A stretch of 64,000 bases of DNA from Pseudomonas peli (lineage in GTDB: Bacteria; Pseudomonadota; Gammaproteobacteria; Pseudomonadales; Pseudomonadaceae), in contig NZ_FMTL01000001.1 of the NCBI RefSeq assembly GCF_900099645.1, forward strand, positions 1,612,001 through 1,676,000. The letters are read 5' to 3'. Of the stretch, positions 12,054-20,593 are shown one piece after another. A program made the position numbers and the translations under genes. Each line of letters begins with the position of its first letter. Position 1 is the first letter of the stretch. The notes under the pieces are model-generated. The model ran no database searches. It worked only from the letters and a program-made list of their open reading frames with translations, and was not told the origin of the DNA.

Positions 12054-12467
12054 TCATTGTTTTAGCTTCGCCTGCCGCTCACGACGACCCTGAGGTGCCC
12101 AATCGAGCGCCCCGATCCGCCAAAGGTAGACAAGACCTGCCAACAGAATTGCTATAAAGACTGTAGCTTCGATTAGCCCAGCCCAGCCGCTTTCGCGCAC
12201 TGAAACGGCCCAAGCGAAGAGAAAGAGGGCTTCGACATCGAAGATCACGAAGAGCATCGCGACCAAATAGAATTTAGCTGACAGGCGCAGGCGCGCACTG
12301 CCGACGGGCAACATGCCGGACTCAAAGGGTTCGTTTTTGCTGCGGCCCCAAGCTTTGCTACCCAGCAGGCTAGACAAACCAAGCATAAAGCCAATCAGCC
12401 CGAAGACTCCGAGCAGGAACACAGCAAAAGCCCAGTTATGGGACATAGTCGTTACCGCATCAGGCAT
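12054..12467 (-). CDS. nuoA: NADH-quinone oxidoreductase subunit A
   Basis: NuoA is the first gene of the nuo operon and a three-helix membrane subunit. The 137-residue product has the conserved loop SKNEPFESG and the segment [13 protein letters not shown]. The start ATG at 12465-12467 follows a clear ribosome site (AGGGAG on the minus strand). Its upstream region is shared with the divergent oxyR gene, and the operon promoter should lie there. Confidence 0.96.
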   Translation of the reverse strand: MPDAVTTMSHNWAFAVFLLGVFGLIGFMLGLSSLLGSKAWGRSKNEPFESGMLPVGSARLRLSAKFYLVAMLFVIFDVEALFLFAWAVSVRESGWAGLIEATVFIAILLAGLVYLWRIGALDWAPQGRRERQAKLKQ

Positions 12468-12734
12468 GCCGGTACTCCCTAGGTAAAAGGAACGGCTTGT
12501 AAAATTTTATTATGGCGAACGCGACCCAAAACCGGGTCATTTGCAAAGTATGGCCGCAATTCTATGCGCACAACGCTTTAGTAACTAATTATTTTCTGTT
12601 CACAAAGCGACAAAAATACGTAGCCAATCGCCAAAACCCTCTCAACGCATCAACCACGGGCGTTGAACCGCATCAGCAGTTGGTTCGATTGAATACAGCC
12701 GCTATGCTTGGCTGCATCTCAATGGATAAAGACT
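12468..12734. promoter_or_regulatory. Divergent nuoA / oxyR upstream region
   Basis: This 267-bp gap contains AT-rich stretches (for example around 12580-12615) in an otherwise GC-rich neighbourhood. It must carry the promoters for the leftward nuo operon and the rightward oxyR-recG genes. I could not assign exact -35/-10 hexamers, and I see no clear FNR/ANR box. The call rests on gene orientation and base composition. Confidence 0.5.
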
Positions 12735-13661
12735 ATGACCCTCACCGAACTGCGCTACATAGTCACCCTCGCTCAGGAACAACATTTCGGCCGTGCAGCC
12801 GAACGTTGTCACGTCAGCCAGCCAACGCTGTCGGTGGGGGTGAAAAAACTCGAAGATGAGCTCGGCGTGCTGATCTTCGAACGCAGCAAAAGCGCAGTGC
12901 GCCTTACGCCTGTGGGTGAAGGCATCGTGACCCAGGCGCAGAAGGTTCTGGAACAGGCCCAAGGCATTCGCGAGCTGGCCCAGGCCGGCAAGAACCAGAT
13001 GGCCGCCCCTCTGAAAATCGGCGCGATTTACACCGTCGGTCCTTACCTGTTTCCGCATCTGATTCCGCAACTGCATCGTGTTGCCCCGCAGATGCCGCTG
13101 TATATCGAAGAAAACTTCACCCACGTGCTGCGTGACAAGCTGCGCAACGGTGAGCTGGACGCGATCATCATCGCTTTGCCATTCCACGAAGCCGATGTGC
13201 TGACCAAGCCACTGTACGACGAACCCTTCTATGCCCTGCTGCCTGCCGGCCATCCGTGGGCGGAACTGAAGACCATCGACAGCAAGCTGCTGAATGACAA
13301 GAGCCTGCTGCTGCTCGGTGAAGGCCACTGCTTCCGCGATCAGGTGCTGGAAGCCTGCCCAACCCTGCGCAAGGGCGGCGAAGACAGTGCCAAGCACACC
13401 ACCGTAGAATCCAGCTCGCTGGAAACCATCCGCCACATGGTCGCCTCGGGCCTTGGCGTGTCGATCCTGCCGTTCTCAGCCGTTGACAGTCATCATTACG
13501 CCCCTGGTGTAATCGAAGTGCGCCCGCTCAGCCCGCCCACACCGTTCCGCACCGTGGCCATCGCCTGGCGCGCCAGTTTCCCTCGGCCGAATGCCATCGA
13601 AGTCCTGACCGACTCGATCCGCCTGTGCTCGGTGGCCAAACCACTGCCCAAGAGCAGTTAA
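12735..13661 (+). CDS. oxyR: Peroxide-sensing LysR-family regulator OxyR
   Basis: OxyR senses hydrogen peroxide through a disulfide and activates catalase and alkyl hydroperoxide reductase genes. The 308-residue product starts at the ATG at 12735 (MTLTELRYIVTLAQEQHFGR). It has the LysR helix-turn-helix (residues about 1-60) and a substrate-binding-like domain. The redox pair is visible as GEGHCFRDQVLEAC, corresponding to C199 and C208 of the family. The frame could extend nine codons upstream, but the chosen start is the family start. recG follows after eight bases, as in other Pseudomonas. Confidence 0.96.
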   Translation: MTLTELRYIVTLAQEQHFGRAAERCHVSQPTLSVGVKKLEDELGVLIFERSKSAVRLTPVGEGIVTQAQKVLEQAQGIRELAQAGKNQMAAPLKIGAIYTVGPYLFPHLIPQLHRVAPQMPLYIEENFTHVLRDKLRNGELDAIIIALPFHEADVLTKPLYDEPFYALLPAGHPWAELKTIDSKLLNDKSLLLLGEGHCFRDQVLEACPTLRKGGEDSAKHTTVESSSLETIRHMVASGLGVSILPFSAVDSHHYAPGVIEVRPLSPPTPFRTVAIAWRASFPRPNAIEVLTDSIRLCSVAKPLPKSS

Positions 13662-13669
13662 CACAAGCC

Positions 13670-15745
13670 ATGACCGAATTGGCCGCGGTTTCTGTTACCG
13701 CGCTGAAAGGCGTGGGCGCTGCCCTGGCTGAAAAGCTCGCCAAGGTTGGTCTGGAAACCCTGCAGGACGTGCTGTTCCACCTGCCGCTGCGCTATCAGGA
13801 CCGCACCCGCATCGTGCCAATTGGCGCGCTACGTCCGGGCCAGGATGCCGTGGTAGAAGGCATCGTCGCCGGCGCCGATGTGGTCATGGGGCGGCGGCGC
13901 AGCCTGCTCGTGCGCTTGCAGGACGGCAGCGGGACACTGTCTTTGCGCTTCTACCACTTCAGTCAGGCGCAAAAGGAAGGCCTTAAACGCGGCACACAGG
14001 TGCGCTGCTACGGTGAAGTGCGGCCTGGCTCCTCGGGTCTAGAAATTTATCACCCGGAATACCGTGCGCTGTCTGGCAGCGAGCCGATTGCCGTGGAACA
14101 GACCCTGACGCCGATCTACCCGACCACCGAAGGCCTCACCCAGCAACGCCTGCGTCAGCTCAGTGAACAAGCCCTGGCGCGCCTCGGCCCGCACAGCCTG
14201 CCGGATTGGCTGCCGCGCGAGCTGGCCGACGATTACCAGCTCAGCCCTCTCGATCAGGCCATTCGCTATTTGCATCGACCTCCGCCGGATGCCGACCTAG
14301 AAGAACTCGCCGAAGGCCGCCACTGGGCCCAGCACCGCCTGGCCTTCGAGGAATTGCTGACTCATCAACTGTCGCTGCAACGCCTGCGTGAAAGCGTACG
14401 CGCGCAGCAAGCTCCAGCGCTGCCTCTGGCGAAAACCCTGCCGCAGCAATACTTGGCCAACCTGGGCTTTACCCCCACTGGCGCGCAACAGCGGGTCGGC
14501 GCGGAAATCGCCTACGACCTCAGCCAGAGCGAGCCGATGTTGCGCCTGGTGCAGGGCGATGTCGGCGCCGGCAAGACCGTGGTCGCTGCCTTTGCCGCAC
14601 TGCAAGCGCTGGAAGCCGGTTACCAGGTGGCGCTGATGGCGCCTACCGAGATTCTTGCCGAGCAGCATTTTATCAACTTCAGCAAATGGCTCGCGCCGCT
14701 GGGTATCGAAGTCGCCTGGCTGGCCGGCAAACTCAAGGGAAAGGCCCGTGCCAGCGCCCTGGAGCAGATTGCTGGCGGCGCCCAAATGGTGGTGGGCACC
14801 CACGCGCTGTTTCAGGAAGAAGTGCGCTTTGCCAAACTGGCGCTGGTGATCATCGATGAACAGCACCGCTTTGGCGTGCAACAGCGCCTGGCCCTGCGAC
14901 AGAAAGGCATCGGCGGGCGTATGTGCCCGCACCAACTGATCATGACCGCCACGCCGATCCCACGAACCCTGGCGATGAGCGCTTACGCTGACCTCGACAC
15001 GTCGATCCTTGATGAATTGCCGCCTGGCCGAACACCCGTGAACACCCTGGTCATCGCCGACAGTCGCCGCCTGGAAGTGGTCGAGCGTGTGCGTCTGGCG
15101 TGCAACGAAGGGCGCCAGGCGTATTGGGTCTGCACACTGATCGAGGAATCCGAAGAGCTGACCTGCCAGGCGGCCGAAACCACCTTCGAGGATTTATCGG
15201 CGGCGCTCGGCGGGCTGAATGTGGGCTTGATTCACGGACGCATGAAACCGGCAGAAAAAGCGGCGGTGATGGACCAGTTCAAGCAGGGCCGACTACAGCT
15301 GTTGGTCGCCACTACCGTGATCGAGGTCGGTGTCGACGTGCCCAATGCCAGCCTGATGATCATCGAAAACCCGGAACGCCTGGGCCTGGCTCAGCTGCAC
15401 CAGCTGCGCGGCCGGGTCGGGCGCGGCAGCGCCGCCAGCCATTGCCTGCTGCTCTATCACCCGCCATTGTCACAGCTGGGGCGCGAACGGCTGGCCATCA
15501 TGCGCGAGACCTGCGATGGCTTCGTGATTGCCGAAAAGGATCTGGAATTGCGCGGGCCCGGTGAAATGCTCGGTACTCGCCAAACCGGCTTGCTGCAGTT
15601 CAAAGTCGCCGACCTGATGCGTGATGCCGACTTGCTTCCAGCAGTGCGCGATGCCGCGCAAACCCTGCTGGAACACTGGCCGCAGCATGTCAGCCCGCTA
15701 CTTGAACGCTGGCTACGGCATGGCCAACAATACGGACAAGTGTGA
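13670..15745 (+). CDS. recG: ATP-dependent DNA helicase RecG
   Basis: RecG remodels stalled replication forks and Holliday junctions. The 691-residue product is of normal length. It has the N-terminal wedge/OB domain (residues about 60-155), Walker A GDVGAGKT, the DEQH box (IIDEQHRFG), motif III TATPIPRT, and motif VI QLRGRVGRG. The start is the ATG at 13670, which gives MTELAAVSVTALKGVG. Longer readings run into oxyR. It is probably co-transcribed with oxyR. Confidence 0.97.
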   Translation: MTELAAVSVTALKGVGAALAEKLAKVGLETLQDVLFHLPLRYQDRTRIVPIGALRPGQDAVVEGIVAGADVVMGRRRSLLVRLQDGSGTLSLRFYHFSQAQKEGLKRGTQVRCYGEVRPGSSGLEIYHPEYRALSGSEPIAVEQTLTPIYPTTEGLTQQRLRQLSEQALARLGPHSLPDWLPRELADDYQLSPLDQAIRYLHRPPPDADLEELAEGRHWAQHRLAFEELLTHQLSLQRLRESVRAQQAPALPLAKTLPQQYLANLGFTPTGAQQRVGAEIAYDLSQSEPMLRLVQGDVGAGKTVVAAFAALQALEAGYQVALMAPTEILAEQHFINFSKWLAPLGIEVAWLAGKLKGKARASALEQIAGGAQMVVGTHALFQEEVRFAKLALVIIDEQHRFGVQQRLALRQKGIGGRMCPHQLIMTATPIPRTLAMSAYADLDTSILDELPPGRTPVNTLVIADSRRLEVVERVRLACNEGRQAYWVCTLIEESEELTCQAAETTFEDLSAALGGLNVGLIHGRMKPAEKAAVMDQFKQGRLQLLVATTVIEVGVDVPNASLMIIENPERLGLAQLHQLRGRVGRGSAASHCLLLYHPPLSQLGRERLAIMRETCDGFVIAEKDLELRGPGEMLGTRQTGLLQFKVADLMRDADLLPAVRDAAQTLLEHWPQHVSPLLERWLRHGQQYGQV

Positions 15746-15749
15746 GCGA

Positions 15750-16012
15750 GAGTTTGCTGGCGTTTCGTTCGCAAGCTGCGTTGCTGTGCAAGATCTCGCC
15801 AGGCAAGACGGAGGACGCAGGTAATGGTGTTGCCTTGCCAAGTCCTCCAACAGCGCATGGCGAGATTTTTCGCGCAACCCGAAGGGCGGTATCTGTTTTA
15901 GCGCGATGCTGCGTTTCTCGACACTCATTTGGCACACCATACTTCGTGTCTCGTGCCTTGCCTCGTGCTAAAACAGACTCCAGCGCGCCCGCTAACGAAA
16001 CGCAAACAGACC
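15750..16012. repeat. Nested imperfect-palindrome element after recG
   Basis: The gap between recG and the next gene is built of inverted repeats. Outer arms: TTTGCtggCGTTTCGTT (15753-15769) pairs with AACGAAACGCAAA (15994-16006). First inner hairpin: ATCTCGCCA (15793-15801) with TGGCGAGAT (15858-15866), and GGAGGAC (15810-15816) with GTCCTCC (15842-15848). Second inner hairpin: CTGTTTTAGC (15893-15902) with GCTAAAACAG (15967-15976). The open frames here look spurious. The layout suggests a short non-coding repeat or MITE-like element. The family is not recognised. Confidence 0.6.
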
Positions 16013-16097
16013 CAAACAGCACAACTGTCGTCTGCGCCGCATTTTCCTGATCCCGCTGTATATACTCGGGGTATTGCTACTTCTGCTGGATACCGTC

Positions 16098-17504
16098 ATG
16101 ACCGAACTTGCCCTTGCTCCCGAGACCGCTCCGCGCCCGCCAGCGGTGATTCTGCAGTTGCTGGAAAAGCTCGGCCTACCCTATCAAGTCTGCCGTGATC
16201 TACCGGGTCTGGCGGTCGCACAGCGGCTTCAGGCAGTGTTGCTGGATGACTCAGTGGGCGCCCTGCTGGTGCTCTATCCACAGAGTCAGCTACTCGATCT
16301 CAACCGCCTGACTGAACTGACCGGCCGCCAGCTAACGGCAGTGAAGCCGGAGCGCCTGGAGCGGATGCTCGGCAAGCACAACCTGAAAGTGCTACCCGGC
16401 CTACCGCCTTTGACCAGCTCGCCGTGCCTGTATGACGAACGCCTGCTGGACGTGCCAAGCCTGTACATCGAGTCGGGCCAGCCTGGTGTGCTGCTGGAAC
16501 TGGCCATTGATGCGTTCAAAAGCCTGCTGAGCAAAGCCAGCGCCGCGCGCTTTGGTGAGCCGCTGAGCAATATCCGCCTGAACCTCGACCGCCCAGACGA
16601 CGACCGCGCGGAAATCACCCTGGCGGTGCAAGCCTTTACAGCCCGGCGCATTCAGCAGCGCCTGGAAGAAACCATCGAAATCCCCCCCCTGCCGGAAACT
16701 GCGCAAAAAATCATCAAATTGCGCGTCGACCCGGAAGCCACGGTCGATGACATCACCGGCGTGGTCGAAACCGATCCAGCCCTGGCCGCCCAGGTGGTCA
16801 GCTGGGCCGCCTCACCTTATTACGCCGCCCCCGGTAAGATCCGCTCGGTGGAAGATGCCATTGTCCGCGTGCTGGGCTTTGATCTGGTGATCAACCTGGC
16901 CCTTGGCCTGGCGCTGGGCAAAACCCTGAGCCTACCCAAAGATCAACCGCAGCACGCGACGCCTTACTGGCAACAGGCGATCTACAGCGCAGCCGTAATC
17001 GAAGGTCTAACCCGCGCCATCCCGCGCGCGCAGCGCCCGGAAGCCGGCCTGACCTACCTTGCCGGCCTGCTGCATAACTTCGGGTATCTGGTGCTGGCAC
17101 ATGTGTTTCCGCCGCACTTCTCGCTGATCTGCCGGCACCTGGAGGTCAACCCGCACCTGTCGCACAGCTATATCGAGCAACACCTACTCGGCATCAGCCG
17201 CGAACAGATCGGCGCCTGGCTGATGCGTTACTGGGATATGCCAGAAGAACTGGCTAGCGCCCTGCGCTTCCAGCATGACCCGGAATATACCGGCCCCCAC
17301 GCCACTTACCCAAACTTGGTGTGCCTGTCGGTCAGCCTGCTGCGTAATCGGGGTATCGGTGCCGGCCCGCAGAGCGAGATTCCACAAAGCCTGTTCGACA
17401 ACCTAGGCATTAGCCGGGAAAAAGCCGAAGACGCCGTGAGCAAAGTGCTGGCCGCCGAAGTCGCGCTGCGCGAACTGGCCGCGCAATTTCACCCTGCGAA
17501 CTAA
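16098..17504 (+). CDS. YbaK-type editing domain fused to an HDOD domain
   Basis: The 468-residue product starts at the ATG at 16098 (MTELALAPETAP). Residues about 15-150 resemble the YbaK/ProX aminoacyl-tRNA deacylase fold. Residues about 195-400 are an HDOD domain (starting near IEIPPLPETAQKIIKLRVDP), a metal-free relative of HD phosphohydrolases often found in signalling proteins. The same arrangement occurs downstream of recG in other Pseudomonas, so this is core content. The biochemical role is not known to me. A terminator follows directly. Confidence 0.8.
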   Translation: MTELALAPETAPRPPAVILQLLEKLGLPYQVCRDLPGLAVAQRLQAVLLDDSVGALLVLYPQSQLLDLNRLTELTGRQLTAVKPERLERMLGKHNLKVLPGLPPLTSSPCLYDERLLDVPSLYIESGQPGVLLELAIDAFKSLLSKASAARFGEPLSNIRLNLDRPDDDRAEITLAVQAFTARRIQQRLEETIEIPPLPETAQKIIKLRVDPEATVDDITGVVETDPALAAQVVSWAASPYYAAPGKIRSVEDAIVRVLGFDLVINLALGLALGKTLSLPKDQPQHATPYWQQAIYSAAVIEGLTRAIPRAQRPEAGLTYLAGLLHNFGYLVLAHVFPPHFSLICRHLEVNPHLSHSYIEQHLLGISREQIGAWLMRYWDMPEELASALRFQHDPEYTGPHATYPNLVCLSVSLLRNRGIGAGPQSEIPQSLFDNLGISREKAEDAVSKVLAAEVALRELAAQFHPAN

Positions 17505-17520
17505 AGCGGGCTGAACAGAA

Positions 17521-17543
17521 AAGGGGCCCACGGGCCCCTTTTT
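17521..17543. terminator. Intrinsic terminator after the HDOD gene
   Basis: AAGGGGCCC and GGGCCCCTT form a near-perfect stem with a very short loop, followed by a T-run on the plus strand. On the minus strand the stem is followed by TTTTC. It can therefore stop transcription from both sides, serving the HDOD gene and the convergent gene ending at 17560. Confidence 0.85.
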
Positions 17544-17559
17544 CATGGCTGCCGGCTGA

Positions 17560-18297
17560 CTATTTCTTCAGCTGCGCGCGCCGTGCGGCAAACAACTCCG
17601 GCAGCACCTGCACACTGCTATCGAGCAACTGCGCCACGTCTGGCTGCTCATACAGGGCGGCATATTCGGCCAGCTTTTCACTGGGCATCTGCCGGTAGGC
17701 ATACAACATAAAGGACTCCACCGCTTGCGCGCTGGAAGCCCGCAGCGCGTCTTCCTGGGCCTTGGTTTGAGTGCTCAGCGCTTTTTCGTCGATGCTTTCG
17801 CCACGCCCCTGCAACGCCAGAAACGCCTGGGTTTTGCCGATTTCATAGCGCAACAGGGTGGCCAGGGTCGTAGTGTGTGCGGCAGCATCCAGGCGACGGA
17901 CCAAGGCAAGACGCTCCTCACGCGGCGGGCGCTCGCCCAGCTGTTTGCGGTAAGCCGCCAGGCCTTCTGCTCCACCCTCACCGACCGAACGCTCGGCGGC
18001 AGTAAAGCCCTGCGCCAACGGGCTTTCCAGCAGGCTCTTGGCCTTTACCAACTGGGCTTGATCGAGTTTACCGGTCAGCTTCTTGGCCAAGTCCAGGCAC
18101 AGGTCATCGGCGGCAAACACCTTGGCCAACTGCGCTTGCTGTTTATCGCTCAGCCCGCGTTGCACCAGCGGCGCGCTCTGCTCGCAGAGCAAACGGATGC
18201 CTGCCAGCTCGAATAACGGCGCAAAGGCTTCGGCTTTGGGGGGCGCAGCATGGGCAAGGGAGGTGGAAAACAGCAGGGCAATCAGCAGAAAACGCAT
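17560..18297 (-). CDS. Periplasmic DUF2059-like protein
   Basis: The 245-residue product has a clear signal peptide (MRFLLIALLFSTSLAHA) and is otherwise helical and soluble, so it is likely periplasmic. The pattern of residues such as LYEQPDVAQLLDSSVQVLPEL near the C-terminus resembles DUF2059 proteins, whose function is unknown. It is convergent with the HDOD gene and shares its terminator. The domain label is from pattern recognition only. Confidence 0.65.
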   Translation of the reverse strand: MRFLLIALLFSTSLAHAAPPKAEAFAPLFELAGIRLLCEQSAPLVQRGLSDKQQAQLAKVFAADDLCLDLAKKLTGKLDQAQLVKAKSLLESPLAQGFTAAERSVGEGGAEGLAAYRKQLGERPPREERLALVRRLDAAAHTTTLATLLRYEIGKTQAFLALQGRGESIDEKALSTQTKAQEDALRASSAQAVESFMLYAYRQMPSEKLAEYAALYEQPDVAQLLDSSVQVLPELFAARRAQLKK

Positions 18298-18376
18298 GGG
18301 TAAACTCTCACTAGGGCTATGCCCAGCCTAGCGAATGCGGTGCGCGCAGGCCAGCCCTGGCGCGCACAGCTGCGGA

Positions 18377-18769
18377 TCAGGCAGCTTTTTTGGCGGCGTC
18401 TTTCTTTTTCGGCATCAGGTATTTGGTCAGGCCCTGGAACCAGATGACCAGCGCCGGGTTACCCTGGATTTGGATGTCCTTGTTCTGGATGCCCTGCATA
18501 AACGCCAGCTGCTTGTTCTTTGCGCTCATGGTAGCGAAACCATATGCAGCATCCTTGAAGCCCAGGGCGAAAGCCGGCTCAGTGGCCGCGCCGCGCTTGC
18601 TAGTGATGCGCTGATCTTTGACGATGAAGTGACGGGCAACTTTGCCATCCAAGGTGTGCAGTTGGAACACCATATTGCGATCGACCAACTGCTGCTGGAA
18701 TGCCGGGTTTTCACGGCTGGCCTTGGCCATCAGGCGGCCCAGCATCCACAGAAGAAAACGAAATTTCAT
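18377..18769 (-). CDS. Small SCP2-like (sterol carrier) domain protein
   Basis: The product has 130 residues when started at the ATG at 18767-18769 (MKFRFLLWMLGRLMAKAS). It begins with a hydrophobic or amphipathic segment and continues with a fold-like pattern (RHFIVKDQRITSKRG, PAFALGFKDA) seen in SCP2-type lipid-binding proteins of Pseudomonas. It ends in a lysine-rich tail (MPKKKDAAKKAA). It is probably a core gene and marks the last recognisable core locus before the accessory region. Confidence 0.65.
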   Translation of the reverse strand: MKFRFLLWMLGRLMAKASRENPAFQQQLVDRNMVFQLHTLDGKVARHFIVKDQRITSKRGAATEPAFALGFKDAAYGFATMSAKNKQLAFMQGIQNKDIQIQGNPALVIWFQGLTKYLMPKKKDAAKKAA

Positions 18770-18878
18770 GCGCAAGGCCTCGCGAAGGGTAGGGAAAAGG
18801 CGGCGCATTGTAGCGGTTTGCAGCGGGGACTACATCCGGCTGAAAGAAGGGCGTGAGCACGCCAGCCGGTAGGAGCGA

Positions 18879-18899
18879 CCCGGAGCCGAAGGCTCCGGG
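18879..18899. repeat. GC-rich hairpin at the core/island boundary
   Basis: CCCGGAGCC GAA GGCTCCGGG forms a perfect 9-bp stem with a three-base loop. A smaller hairpin (GGCGT GAGC ACGCC) lies just before it near 18850. No U-run follows on either strand. It could be a REP-like element or the remnant 3' hairpin of a displaced gene. Composition becomes AT-rich right after it. Confidence 0.5.
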
Positions 18900-19104
18900 C
18901 TGAGGACTCAGTTAACCGCGTCTTTAAATAACCCGCAGAAAACCGTTTCAAAATTCACGTTTTGCAATTTATTTATTCATAATCATGCACTTACAATGTA
19001 TAAATCCATGCTACTGCGCTAATCGTTTCAATTCAACCCCTCAGCCCCCTAGATTCGTTGCGGAGGGATCAGGATCGCCGTGATTTTGAAACAGCGACCG
19101 CTCG

Positions 19105-19884
19105 GTGACTCCCCCAACACGATCTATGAGCTGCCAGAAAATGATACGTTTTGATAAATCGGTGCCTCCAAAGCTGCTTGTAATACACGAACATCCCGTC
19201 CTCCGCGCCCAGGCTCGCAAGCATCTGGAGTCATCCGGATACACGGTGGTTGAAGCAGGTAGCTGTAGAGAGGCTATCGCAATCATGCATACCTGCACCT
19301 TCGCAGGAATAATTGTCGATAACGATATGGCTGATTATGAGGCTGCATCTCCACTTTCCGCTCGGAGCGCTACTGGAAACTCTAATATCCCGTGCATAGT
19401 ACTTGCAACAACTCGGGTTATTCGAAAGCCGGATAAAGATTTCAACACAACCTTAGATGATTACTTGTATAAGCCTTTCAAACCTAGCGCTCTAGCCAAG
19501 CATGTACATCAATTAATAAAGACCTCTGTTGAGATCGAGCATTTAAGGCTTGTATGCCCCGCAGCCTACGCATTGACAGGGACAACAGGAATTAACCTCA
19601 CAAAATTCAACCTTCCTTTTAAACAGATGATTGTGCTTCATGCTCTTGTCAGCAACTCACCTCGCGTTGTGAGCAAAGCATGTTTCGTAGACGTTCTATA
19701 TTCACACAAGAGCCCGCCAATAAATCCTTATAATGCGGTAGAGTCCTTAGTTTTTCATTTACGTAAAAGACTACGCGCCGAAGAATCAAATGTGAGTATA
19801 AAATCTGTTCGAGGCGTTGGGTATAGAGCTTCCATTAACCAAATACAGAATTCGATAAAAAATGTTAATTTTCTGAAGCTCTAA
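19105..19884 (+). CDS. Orphan OmpR-type response regulator with degenerate receiver
   Basis: The N-terminal half (about residues 22-130) reads as a receiver: the phospho-acceptor aspartate in GIIVDNDMAD, the lysine in YLYKPF and the Thr pair in VLATT are present. The first acidic pair is replaced by VIHEHP, so magnesium binding may be weak. The C-terminal half is an OmpR-type winged helix ending in SVRGVGYRA. No sensor kinase is adjacent. The reported start is a GTG. ATG codons at 19126 and 19141 are alternatives, and no ribosome site decides between them. The gene is clearly richer in A and T than its neighbours, a sign of transfer. Confidence 0.7.
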   Translation: MTPPTRSMSCQKMIRFDKSVPPKLLVIHEHPVLRAQARKHLESSGYTVVEAGSCREAIAIMHTCTFAGIIVDNDMADYEAASPLSARSATGNSNIPCIVLATTRVIRKPDKDFNTTLDDYLYKPFKPSALAKHVHQLIKTSVEIEHLRLVCPAAYALTGTTGINLTKFNLPFKQMIVLHALVSNSPRVVSKACFVDVLYSHKSPPINPYNAVESLVFHLRKRLRAEESNVSIKSVRGVGYRASINQIQNSIKNVNFLKL

Positions 19885-20593
19885 AAATCCAGCCTCTACG
19901 AAATATCGGGATTGAAAGCCGCGTCTTTACCGGATTTACTTTATCAAATTAAACGTTTAAAACATCCTAGTACACCTATCACCGACTATGGGTGCCGGAC
20001 TTGGTGATGAAGGTATTTCTTCGACTTTAACGATGATTTGTTCGTTACTTAATACGCTGAGGGCAGGAAGTGCTTAGACGGTTCTTCTGACCGGGATGCC
20101 CTTCTCAATGAGGTGAAGGCTGTCAAACTGCCCATGATCGTTATGAACGATGACGACCCAAACGACCGGTTGTGTCCATATTGTCTGGGTGAGCGCTCCC
20201 GGCCAAGAAGCCAACGGGCTCATTTTCCCGTCCTTTTGTCGCCGCAACGCGGAACATATTGTGCTGCCACTCTGGAGTGGGCGTCATCAAGCGTACCGCT
20301 TCGTCTGAGAGCTTAGCTATCAAGGCATACTTGTGGGTCTTTCTCTTTTGCATCAGGTTAATCCTCGGCATATATGCGCGCGCAAACATCTACCAAGCCT
20401 CGCAATCGGTACATGCGCCCGATCGAAGCAACACGCGCAACAGCGCTGCAACCGTCGCAGATCCGTTTATCAGTCATGCCTCAACGTCTGAGTCCTAACA
20501 TCCATGCCCACACCCCCTAATTTCTTAGTCGATGACATGGTCAACCACACACTCGCAACTCCCACTTCTCCTGATCCATTAGACGTCAAAACT
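19885..20593. other. Gene-poor decayed stretch
   Basis: About 700 bases lie here without a convincing intact gene. The first 180 bases are AT-rich and look intergenic. Between 20070 and 20389 the minus strand holds two overlapping frames that read like pieces of one broken gene (see the separate entry). From 20390 to 20593 I see nothing recognisable. The stretch fits a scar from insertion and deletion. Confidence 0.5.
20073..20389 (-). pseudogene. Possible frameshifted gene remnant
   Basis: On the minus strand an 82-codon frame beginning MFARAYMPRINLMQKRKTH runs to 20141 and then stops. A second frame, readable from about the codons for ALTQTIW, continues through VVWVVIVHNDHGQFDSLHLI to a stop near 20073. 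Both parts have protein-like composition and could be one gene broken by a frameshift. I do not recognise the family. An alternative is a short genuine 82-residue gene of unknown function. Confidence 0.3.

Noticed and set aside
15742..16050. A 102-codon frame whose GTG overlaps the recG stop (GTGA)
   Set aside because: It lies entirely within the nested palindromic element and has low protein-like character. The GTGA overlap looks accidental.
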